DNA from: an uncultured Clostridia bacterium
GTDB taxonomy: Bacteria > Bacillota > Clostridia > Oscillospirales > Acutalibacteraceae
Length of the DNA: 5,007 bases
Assembly: GCA_947165115.1 (NCBI GenBank)
Contig: CAMUZD010000156.1
Coordinates: 1 to 5,007, forward strand
Reading direction: 5' to 3'
The translations under genes and the position numbers were made by a program. This document shows, in pieces, positions 1 to 5,007 of this stretch; positions within the stretch are counted from its first letter, which is position 1; each line of letters opens with the position of its first letter. The notes under the pieces were generated by a model that worked only from the letters and a program-made list of their open reading frames with translations, searched no databases and was not told the DNA's origin.

Positions 1-222
1 CTTACGATATGCATTAATGCGGGACACGGAACTAAAGGCGGTGCGGATGTCAAAGAATCCAAAGGTATTCCTGTGGGCAGTAAGATTGAAAAAGCTAAAC
101 TGCTTGAGAATCTGCCGGCAGGCACTTATGAATGCACGGCGATGTTCCATAACATGAATCCCGACACGGGAGAATCACTCGGATGCGCCGGAGCAATCAT
201 TCAGATTACGGTTAAGAACTGA
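1..222 (+). CDS. C-terminal part of a small beta-rich conjugative-element protein (5' end outside window)
   Basis: The frame is open from the first base to a TGA at 220-222 and encodes 73 residues with no start codon in a credible position, so this is the 3' end of a gene that begins upstream. The visible part has a segment like GIPVGSKIEKAKLLENLPAG, then alternating hydrophobic strands around YECTAMF, then a final strand ending IIQITVKN. The LPAGxYxCTAxF...GxAGAxIxITV pattern resembles, from memory, the C-terminal beta-sandwich of small membrane-anchored proteins common in clostridial conjugative elements; I know no established function for them. The N-terminal anchor expected in that family cannot be seen here. 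It lies 55 bases upstream of the next gene on the same strand, consistent with a shared transcript. I am confident that it is coding and only moderately confident of the family. Confidence 0.75.
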   Translation, partial: LTICINAGHGTKGGADVKESKGIPVGSKIEKAKLLENLPAGTYECTAMFHNMNPDTGESLGCAGAIIQITVKN

Positions 223-260
223 CCGGAACAGTTCAAATCAAAAACTATACTATAACTAAC

Positions 261-267
261 AAAGGAG
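261..267 (+). promoter_or_regulatory. Ribosome binding site of the first exported protein gene
   Basis: AAAGGAG lies 10 bases before the ATG at 278, in an A/T-rich leader. It supports that ATG, which also gives a textbook signal peptide. The 55-base gap holding it contains TATACT/TATAAC-like hexamers but no matching -35 box, so I do not call a promoter. Confidence 0.7.
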
Positions 268-277
268 AATTTTACTT

Positions 278-898
278 ATGAAAAACAACAAACTTACAAA
301 GGTCATTTCCATCATTCTTGCTGTCTGTGCTATCGCAGCTATGGCAGTTCCCTCATTCGCAGCCGACATTACCACCAACGGCGGCAACGGCACTACTCCC
401 GTTAATCTTTATTCAACCGACGACGGCACCCTCAACGGTGATCCCGCTCCGACAGCTCTTTCCGTGACCATTCCCACCGCTCTTCCCGTTGCGGTAGGCA
501 CTGACGGCGAGACCACAACTGCCGATAACGCTAAGATTACAAACAACTCTTTCGGCGCAGTCAGAGTTAAGACTGCCACTATCAGTGGCGCTAACAGCTG
601 GACTCTCGTTCCCTTCGGAAACAAGAGCACTCTCGCATCCGAAAAGGTCGACTCCAACAAAATCGGTTTCGCCATGAAGCTCGGTAACGGCGCACAGGTT
701 AAGACCGCGAATACCAATAATTCCCAGGCTCTTATCTCCGCTCCCGTTACAGGCTGCTATATGTCAGGTGTCGGCGATACAACCAAGAACAGCGTAGCTG
801 TTGCTTATGACGCTATCGTTACTCCCGTTTCAACGGCCGTAACCAATAAGACAGTTGCAAATATCGTATTCGTTGTTGAATTCGATACCGCTGCTTAA
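278..898 (+). CDS. Exported protein with a single beta-rich surface domain (paralogue 1 of 3)
   Basis: The product is a 206-residue secreted protein of unknown function. Residues 1-28 form a Sec signal peptide: KNNK positive start, hydrophobic core at about 9-24, and likely cleavage after SFA. A Gly/Asn/Thr-rich stretch follows, then the domain shared with the next two genes: SVTIPTALPV at 62-71, NAKITNNS at 84-91, VRVK at 95-98, Trp108 in NSWTLVPF, KVDSNKIG at 123-130, and closing strands at about 177-203. The alternating hydrophobic/Thr pattern suggests a beta sandwich. There is no LPXTG motif, membrane anchor or catalytic motif. The mature chain has one cysteine, Cys160. Codon use is strongly skewed: all 12 Ile codons are ATC or ATT, suggesting high expression. 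Pilin-like or matrix-fibre subunit is a possible role, inferred only from size, export, duplication and position upstream of transfer genes. Confidence 0.9.
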   Translation: MKNNKLTKVISIILAVCAIAAMAVPSFAADITTNGGNGTTPVNLYSTDDGTLNGDPAPTALSVTIPTALPVAVGTDGETTTADNAKITNNSFGAVRVKTATISGANSWTLVPFGNKSTLASEKVDSNKIGFAMKLGNGAQVKTANTNNSQALISAPVTGCYMSGVGDTTKNSVAVAYDAIVTPVSTAVTNKTVANIVFVVEFDTAA

Positions 899-924
899 TT
901 AATCCTAAACAATTATTTTACAAC

Positions 925-944
925 GGAGGGCGGCAACGCCCTCC
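925..944 (+). promoter_or_regulatory. Perfect intergenic hairpin with GCAA tetraloop (attenuator or mRNA stabiliser)
   Basis: An 8-bp perfect stem, GGAGGGCG at 925-932 pairing with CGCCCTCC at 937-944, closes on the GNRA loop GCAA at 933-936. It sits 26 bases after the stop of the first exported protein and 27 bases before the next start. What follows is AATCTTTAAGG, too poor in T for a strong intrinsic terminator. A partial terminator/attenuator, or a 3' stabiliser of the upstream message, would each make the first gene product more abundant than the later ones. The 5' arm holds a Shine-Dalgarno-like GGAGGG that would be hidden in the stem; no start codon sits suitably after it. Confidence 0.6.
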
Positions 945-951
945 AATCTTT

Positions 952-965
952 AAGGAAGGCAGGGA
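952..965 (+). promoter_or_regulatory. Ribosome binding region of the second exported protein gene
   Basis: The purine-rich run AAGGAAGGCAGGGA precedes the ATG at 972. AGGGA ends 6 bases before the start and AAGGAAGG ends 12 bases before it, so the proximal site is the better spaced one. It begins 7 bases after the hairpin at 925-944, leaving it free when the hairpin is folded. Confidence 0.6.
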
Positions 966-971
966 AAATAT

Positions 972-1481
972 ATGAAACTTAAAACTATAACGGCAATCTT
1001 ACTTGCCATAGCTACTCTCTTTTCAGTTTCCTGCATTACTGCTTTTGCAAACAAAGAAGCTACTGCTTCCGTTCCCGTGAAGCTTACTGTGGTTAATGAC
1101 TACAGAAGCATATCGGTAACCGTTCCGGCTTCGCTGCCTGTCGAGATATACAACGGCACTGTTGTTACGGCTAATAACGCCAGAATCACGAACAACGCGA
1201 AATCAGGTTCGGTCAAGGTTAAAGCGGTAGCTGTAAATGACGGAGATTTCAAAGTCGGCAGTTACGATTCCTTTTCGGGTAATAAGACCATTGCCCTTAA
1301 AATTAACGGCATCGTGACAAAGGGCAGCGGAAACATGGAAATAAGCGAATCAGCATTTCCGAATATCGCTCCGACAGAGAATCTTCCGCTGAACTATTTT
1401 GCAAAGGTGTCCAAGGATGCAGGCGCAATGAAGGATAAAGAGGTTGCAAAAGTTATCTTTACTATTTCGCTGGTTGAATAA
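972..1481 (+). CDS. Exported protein with a single beta-rich surface domain (paralogue 2 of 3)
   Basis: The product is a 169-residue secreted protein of unknown function. Residues 1-26 are a signal peptide with KLK at the start, a hydrophobic core to about residue 22, and likely cleavage after AFA at 24-26. Cys21 is preceded by SVS, which does not fit a lipobox, so I do not call a lipoprotein. The mature part opens with a strand, SVPVKLTV at 33-40, then carries the shared domain: SVTVPASLPV at 48-57, NNARITNNAKSGSVKVKAV at 68-86, and closing strands NYFAKVS at 141-147 and KVIFTISL at 160-167. Compared with its paralogues it lacks the central Trp (DFKVGSY instead) and the KVDSxKIG motif, and is shorter. 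It has no cell-wall sorting signal. Its TAA stop overlaps the ribosome binding site of the next gene, so the two are probably translated in series. Confidence 0.88.
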   Translation: MKLKTITAILLAIATLFSVSCITAFANKEATASVPVKLTVVNDYRSISVTVPASLPVEIYNGTVVTANNARITNNAKSGSVKVKAVAVNDGDFKVGSYDSFSGNKTIALKINGIVTKGSGNMEISESAFPNIAPTENLPLNYFAKVSKDAGAMKDKEVAKVIFTISLVE

Positions 1482-1486
1482 GGAGG
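1480..1486 (+). promoter_or_regulatory. Strong ribosome binding site that fixes the start of the large repeat protein
   Basis: AAGGAGG begins inside the stop codon (TAA, 1479-1481) of the previous gene and ends 8 bases before the ATG at 1495. This favours ATG 1495 over the in-frame TTG at 1444, which lies inside the upstream gene and would put 17 extra residues before the signal peptide. Confidence 0.8.
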
Positions 1487-1494
1487 CGTTTCAG

Positions 1495-3327
1495 ATGAAG
1501 AAACACTCCAAGATATTCAGAATAATAGTAAGCTTTGTGATTTTTACAATGATTGTTTTCGGTACAAATCTCAGCGCTTATGCGGATATGGAGCTGTCGA
1601 TCACATGCCATAAAGCTCTCTGCAGTAAAAAAGTTCAGCTTTGCGGCCCTCTGTTGTATGGAGCGACAATCCCGTCTTCTGTTCCGTATCTGGGAGGAAC
1701 AATCCTAAATGCTGATAATAGAATTGACGCGACAATTTACAGTATGACAACCAATGATCATTTTTTTGCTGCATACTGCCCAAGTTATACCAATTCGGGA
1801 CTATCCAAGCATGCAATGGCCTTGTTCCGTTTCAGTCATGTTTATGTTGCACAATCATATGCGCAACTTACCGACGATGTAACATCAGGTGATACTACTT
1901 ACCGAAAAACCGGTTATCATCTTACAACATACAAATGTACCGGCTCTAAAAGAGCAAGCGTAACCGGATCCATTATTTCACAGGTATTGGCAGACGGCAC
2001 ATTCAATGACGGGTATCTGAGTAATGATGAACTTGATGCAATAGAGACAATAATATGCGCAAAGGGATGCAACGGAGTTAAACAAGAATACGAGCATCAT
2101 AATTGGTCAATGGGAACATGGACCAAATATGACGGCACTTATCATCAGAGAACAAACACTTGCAGCGATTGCGGTTACACAGAAACCGAAAAATCGATTC
2201 ACAGAACATCATCCACAGACTGGACTTCCATCAGCAGTACGCAACACCAAAGAACAACCACATGTACGGTTTGTAATTATTCATATACTTCGAAAGCAAA
2301 TCATTCATGGACTTACAGTAATTACACATCAGTTGACGGAACCAAGCATTCGGTAAAAAGGACATGTTCTGTCTGCGGATATACGGATACGATTCAGCAG
2401 AATCATAGTTTCACATACTCCGATTGGACGTATTATCCGCCAAGCGATATGTTAAATCTCGACCCGGATTCTCCGGATACATCGGTTTATCATGCAAGAA
2501 AAGCTGAATGCCAGAACTGCGGTTATTCTAAATATGAATATGATGAGCATAATATTGTTCGCGATTTTGAAGGATACAGGCAGCTGGAACCTGATAACGG
2601 CTATGGTTATTCGCCCGCCACATATCATTATCACAGGGAGCATTGCACAATCTGTACATACGGAAAAACAATCCTTAGTTTTCACAAATACAATAAGAAC
2701 CAGAATGTATATACGGATATTTCCAATACCCAGCACCATGTTAAACAAACATGTACGGACTGCGGCTGGCTGAAAGAATTTGACGAAAACCATACTTTCA
2801 AAACTACCTGGGAAGTAGTTTCAGAAACAAGGCATAAGAAAACAGACACCTGTGTCTGCGGACACACGAATATCTCTTACGGAGATCACCACGATGATGA
2901 CAGCGACTGTTACTGCGATGACTGCGGATATCTTATGACGAGATTTTCGGTAACTGTTCCGGCAACATTATCTCTGGTAATGGATAAGGACGGCAAAGTA
3001 TATGCACCGACAAATGCGGCAATAACCAACAACTCGACAGCGGCCGTTAAGGTTACGGGCATCAGTCTCTCTCCGAAAAACGGATGGTCCGTTGTTCCGT
3101 ATTCAACTAATATGGCCAACCAGAAGGTTGATTCGCATAAAATCGGTCTGAAATTAAGAGATTCTCAGAGTACTTCAGGCAATACTATGCCGGTGACAGG
3201 CAACTGGGATATCTCAAAAGACGGCAATCTGCCGCTGACCTATTCAGCTGTTGTGTCAGCAACATCCCAGCCGATTTCCAGCACGAATGTTCTTGATATC
3301 ACCTTTGTCATAGACTGGAGGGATTGA
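1495..3327 (+). CDS. Large exported Cys/His-repeat protein with C-terminal beta-rich domain (paralogue 3 of 3)
   Basis: The product is a 610-residue secreted protein, start chosen by the AAGGAGG site and the signal peptide (residues 1-30, cleavage after AYA). Residues 31-199 form an unrecognised region with seven cysteines. Residues 202-465 carry seven units spaced H-x5-C-x2-C-x9-H; unit 7 has C-x1-C. The cysteine pairs begin at 223, 257, 291, 339, 384, 420 and 453. A D/H/C-rich tail follows, with Cys472, 474 and 477. Residues 484-610 match the domain of the two preceding proteins: SVTVPATLSL, NAAITNNS, NGWSVVPY, KVDSHKIG, final strand DITFVIDW. The chain has 24 cysteines, all before the last domain, consistent with metal-bound or reduced thiols in an anaerobe. 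It has no LPXTG motif or C-terminal anchor. ATA codons are frequent, unlike in paralogue 1, so expression is probably lower. A rod-like adhesin or tip protein is an inference; no enzyme motif is visible. Confidence 0.9.
   Translation: MKKHSKIFRIIVSFVIFTMIVFGTNLSAYADMELSITCHKALCSKKVQLCGPLLYGATIPSSVPYLGGTILNADNRIDATIYSMTTNDHFFAAYCPSYTNSGLSKHAMALFRFSHVYVAQSYAQLTDDVTSGDTTYRKTGYHLTTYKCTGSKRASVTGSIISQVLADGTFNDGYLSNDELDAIETIICAKGCNGVKQEYEHHNWSMGTWTKYDGTYHQRTNTCSDCGYTETEKSIHRTSSTDWTSISSTQHQRTTTCTVCNYSYTSKANHSWTYSNYTSVDGTKHSVKRTCSVCGYTDTIQQNHSFTYSDWTYYPPSDMLNLDPDSPDTSVYHARKAECQNCGYSKYEYDEHNIVRDFEGYRQLEPDNGYGYSPATYHYHREHCTICTYGKTILSFHKYNKNQNVYTDISNTQHHVKQTCTDCGWLKEFDENHTFKTTWEVVSETRHKKTDTCVCGHTNISYGDHHDDDSDCYCDDCGYLMTRFSVTVPATLSLVMDKDGKVYAPTNAAITNNSTAAVKVTGISLSPKNGWSVVPYSTNMANQKVDSHKIGLKLRDSQSTSGNTMPVTGNWDISKDGNLPLTYSAVVSATSQPISSTNVLDITFVIDWRD
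2098..2925 (+). repeat. Seven protein-level Cys/His repeats plus a Cys-rich tail
   Basis: Each unit starts at a His, usually followed two residues on by Trp, Phe or another large hydrophobic residue, then a linker, then H-x5-C-x2-C-G/N/T-aromatic and nine residues to the next His. In gene residue numbers the His/Cys/Cys/His sets are 217/223/226/236, 251/257/260/270, 285/291/294/304, 333/339/342/352, 378/384/387/397, 414/420/423/433 and 447/453/455/465. The first three units have a period of exactly 34 residues; units 4 and 5 carry longer linkers. DNA copies are well diverged, so this is an old repeat, not a recent tandem duplication. Two His and two Cys at fixed spacing suggest a zinc-knuckle-like fold. 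Similar CxxCG repeats occur in other gut Firmicutes surface proteins, to my knowledge without a firm function. Confidence 0.85.
3317..3323 (+). promoter_or_regulatory. Ribosome binding site of pcfB inside the end of the repeat-protein gene
   Basis: GGAGGGA lies within the last codons of the upstream gene and ends 5 bases before the ATG at 3329. The upstream stop TGA (3325-3327) is separated from that ATG by one base, so ribosomes ending the exported protein can restart directly on pcfB. Confidence 0.75.
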
Positions 3328-3328
3328 G

Positions 3329-3799
3329 ATGCAGGAAGAGGTTCAGCAGAAAACAATCACAATGTCCACCCAGGCGGCGAAGTTTACCGCCAGGGAAATG
3401 AAACAGATGATTGAGAAGTTTCTCACCTTTGAGAAAACAAAACACAGCAACTCGGTCAGGCCTGCAGGCAGGCAGAGCGTAAAGCAGCTTGCAAAACAGA
3501 ACGAGGGAATGAAAAACATAGAAATCGCTCACAAAACAGTGGGCGATTTCGACCGTGTAGCAAGGAAATACGGAATCGATTACGCCATAAAGAGAGACAG
3601 AACAGTGGATCCGCCCAAGTATCTCGTTTTCTTCAAAGCAAAAGATAACGACGCACTTGAAGCGGCTTTCAACGATTACACCAAGAAGGTTGTCGGAAAG
3701 CAGAAGAAAAAGGAATCCATTATGGAAACTCTCAATAAGTTCAAGGCTGTCGTTAAAGAACTGCCTACCAAGGTTAAACACAGGGAACTCGACAGATGA
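3329..3799 (+). CDS. pcfB: PcfB family (DUF3801) conjugal transfer accessory protein
   Basis: This 156-residue cytoplasmic protein matches the PcfB/DUF3801 family closely. Diagnostic features are the MQEEVQQKTITMS start, TAREMKQMIEKFL at about 20-32, GRQSVKQLAKQNEGMKNIEI at about 47-66, the FDRVARKYGIDYAIKRD core at about 74-90, PPKYLVFFKAKD at about 95-106, and a basic C-terminal tail rich in Lys. In the enterococcal plasmid pCF10, PcfB works with the PcfC coupling protein in bringing the relaxosome to the transfer channel; the same partnership is expected here because the coupling protein follows at once. Its stop overlaps the next start (ATGA at 3796-3799), and its own start is one base after the preceding stop, so it is translationally coupled on both sides. 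No signal peptide or membrane segment is seen. The length is normal for the family and there is no sign of damage. Confidence 0.95.
   Translation: MQEEVQQKTITMSTQAAKFTAREMKQMIEKFLTFEKTKHSNSVRPAGRQSVKQLAKQNEGMKNIEIAHKTVGDFDRVARKYGIDYAIKRDRTVDPPKYLVFFKAKDNDALEAAFNDYTKKVVGKQKKKESIMETLNKFKAVVKELPTKVKHRELDR
3782..3786 (+). promoter_or_regulatory. Ribosome binding site of the coupling protein gene
   Basis: AGGGA inside the end of pcfB ends 9 bases before the ATG at 3796. With the ATGA overlap it supports termination-reinitiation between pcfB and the coupling protein, which would hold the two partners at a fixed ratio. Confidence 0.55.
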
Positions 3800-5007
3800 A
3801 GAACATAAATATCAAAAAGTATCTGATTCCGAATCTTCCGTATATTCTTATCGGACTGTTTGCGACAAAGATAGGACAGGCATACAGACTTACGCCCGGA
3901 ACTCAGTTTGCCGATAAGGCTCTGAAAATTGTGGAAGGTTTTTCTTTAGCCTTCAAAACAATTGCTCCGAGTTTTGAGCCTGTCGATCTGCTTGTCGGTA
4001 TAGCAATAGCGGCCGGAATAAGAACTGCGGTATATGTCAAAAGCAAAAACGCTAAGAAATTCCGCAAGAACGAAGAATACGGTTCAGCCCGTTGGGGCAC
4101 AAAGGAGGATATCCGCCCTTTTGTGGATCCCGTGTTCAAGAAGAATATTATACTGACACAGACGGAACTGCTTATGATGAGCAACCGTCCCAAAAATCCA
4201 AAGGACGCAAGAAATAAGAACGTGCTGATTGTCGGCGGTTCTGGATCGGGTAAAACAAGATTCTGGATAAAGCCGAATCTTATGCAGATGCACTCTTCAT
4301 ATGTGGTCACCGATCCGAAGGGAACGCTGATTCTTGAAACCGGGAAAATGTTCAAGGATCATAACTACATAGTAAAGGTTTTCAATACAATCAACACGAA
4401 AAAGTCAATGCACTATAACCCTTTCGCGTATATTCACAGTGAAAAGGATGTGCTGAAGCTTGTGGATGTTCTTATTTCAAACACTAAAGGCGAAGGCAAA
4501 TCCTCAGATCCGTTCTGGGAAAAAGCCGAGACCCTGTTATACTGCGCTCTGATCGGATATATCTGGTACGAAGCTCTTCCCGAAGAGCAGAACTTCAACG
4601 CTCTCATTACTCTTCTGAACAATATGGAAGTCCACGAGGACGACGATTCCTTCAAAAACGCGATTGACCTTATGTTTGACGACCTGGAAGCAAGAGAACC
4701 CGAGCATTTCGCGGTAAGGCAGTACAGAAAATATAAGCTTGCTGCCGGCAAAACCGCAAAATCGATACTCATTTCAGCGGCGGCGAGACTCGCTCCCTTC
4801 GATATCGCCGAGGTCCGTGAAATAACAATGTATGACGAACTGGAGCTTGATAAAATCGGCGACAGAAAAACAATATTGTATCTTATAATGTCGGATACGG
4901 ACGGCAGTCTGAACTTTCTTCTGAGTATGATATATACGCAGATGTTCAACTGTCTCTGCGAAAAAGCGGACGATGAGCACGGTGGTCGCCTGCCGGTGCA
5001 CGTGCGT
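3796..5007 (+). CDS. virD4: VirD4/TraG-type type IV secretion coupling protein (3' end outside window)
   Basis: The frame is open from ATG 3796 to the last base, giving 404 residues of a protein that is usually around 600. This family is the inner-membrane ATPase that recruits the relaxase-DNA complex to the conjugation channel (PcfC in pCF10; VirD4-like proteins of clostridial elements). Two hydrophobic segments, about residues 13-29 and 63-81, form the N-terminal membrane anchor. EYGSARWGTKED follows at about 94-105. The Walker A motif GGSGSGKT is at 147-154 with Lys153, and the conserved TDPKG at 172-176. Other family signatures are HYNPFAYI, SDPFWEKAETLLY, HFAVRQY, KTAKSILISAAARLAPFDI and YTQMFN. 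The window stops right after GGRLPVHVR, just before the LLDEFAN-type Walker B expected in the family, so ATPase completeness cannot be judged. There is no frameshift in the visible part. The start is supported by the overlap with pcfB. Confidence 0.96.
   Translation, partial: MKNINIKKYLIPNLPYILIGLFATKIGQAYRLTPGTQFADKALKIVEGFSLAFKTIAPSFEPVDLLVGIAIAAGIRTAVYVKSKNAKKFRKNEEYGSARWGTKEDIRPFVDPVFKKNIILTQTELLMMSNRPKNPKDARNKNVLIVGGSGSGKTRFWIKPNLMQMHSSYVVTDPKGTLILETGKMFKDHNYIVKVFNTINTKKSMHYNPFAYIHSEKDVLKLVDVLISNTKGEGKSSDPFWEKAETLLYCALIGYIWYEALPEEQNFNALITLLNNMEVHEDDDSFKNAIDLMFDDLEAREPEHFAVRQYRKYKLAAGKTAKSILISAAARLAPFDIAEVREITMYDELELDKIGDRKTILYLIMSDTDGSLNFLLSMIYTQMFNCLCEKADDEHGGRLPVHVR

Noticed and set aside
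246..256. TATACT and TATAAC as a -10 box for the exported protein genes
   Set aside because: No TTGACA-like sequence lies 16-18 bases upstream and there is no extended -10 TG; an A/T-rich leader produces such hexamers by chance.
1029..1034. Lipoprotein lipobox at Cys21 of paralogue 2
   Set aside because: The residues before the Cys are SVS, lacking the Leu/Val/Ile expected at -3, and a good AFA signal peptidase I site follows.
1444..1494. Earlier in-frame TTG start for the large exported protein
   Set aside because: It lies inside the previous gene, has no ribosome binding site, and would place 17 residues ahead of a normal signal peptide; ATG 1495 has a strong AAGGAGG at the right distance.
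2129..2773. Short + strand open frames in another phase inside the repeat region
   Set aside because: They fall within the Cys/His repeat coding sequence, lack ribosome binding sites, and their products show no repeat or domain pattern.
2098..2889. CRISPR-like or recent tandem DNA repeat
   Set aside because: The periodicity exists at protein level only; DNA copies differ widely and spacing varies from unit to unit.
3374..3392. GGCGG...CCGCC inverted repeat near the pcfB start
   Set aside because: Only 5 bp with a 9-base loop, inside a coding region; too weak to call a regulatory site or oriT arm.
3308..3781. Minus-strand open frame of 157 codons opposite pcfB
   Set aside because: The + strand frame is a clear PcfB match with RBS and coupled neighbours; the antisense product shows Cys/Phe/Leu-rich composition typical of shadow frames and no start signal.
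4573..4588. Inverted repeat GCTCTTC-CC-GAAGAGC
   Set aside because: It lies inside conserved coupling-protein coding sequence (EALPEEQ region) with almost no loop and no T run; most likely a by-product of codon choice.
4434..4949. Minus-strand open frame of 171 codons opposite the coupling protein gene
   Set aside because: The + strand encodes conserved VirD4-family motifs throughout; the antisense product is Ser-rich with no recognisable domain.

Overview
The window reads as part of an integrative or conjugative element from a low-to-moderate GC Firmicute, most likely a gut-type Clostridia (Ruminococcus/Oscillospiraceae-like). Three things point there: a recognisable PcfB (DUF3801) gene followed by a VirD4/TraG-type coupling protein of the kind found in clostridial conjugative elements, strong AGGAGG-type ribosome binding sites, and Gram-positive Sec signal peptides. 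TGA acts as a normal stop. All genes lie on the + strand, tightly packed, with no convincing internal promoter or strong terminator, so the stretch looks like one transfer-region operon.

Layout: 1-222 is the 3' end of a gene for a beta-rich protein whose start lies outside the window. At 278-898, 972-1481 and 1495-3327 are three consecutive genes for exported proteins. The first two are small: a signal peptide plus one beta-rich domain. The third is large: a signal peptide, a cysteine-containing N-terminal region of unknown type, seven Cys/His repeats, and then the same beta-rich domain as its C-terminus. A perfect 8-bp hairpin with a GCAA loop lies between the first two. At 3329-3799 is pcfB, and at 3796 the coupling protein begins. 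It runs off the right edge just before the expected Walker B region.

How the genes may work together: the coupling protein is the membrane ATPase that delivers the relaxase-bound DNA strand to the type IV secretion channel, and PcfB is its known accessory partner in enterococcal plasmid pCF10. The three exported proteins are paralogous in one domain, are translated in series with the transfer genes, and have no LPXTG motif or C-terminal membrane anchor. A reasonable inference, not shown by sequence alone, is that they form or decorate a surface structure used for cell contact in conjugation. The most unusual element is the large protein's strictly spaced H-x5-C-x2-C-x9-H repeat, which looks like an extracellular metal-binding or cysteine-knuckle array.
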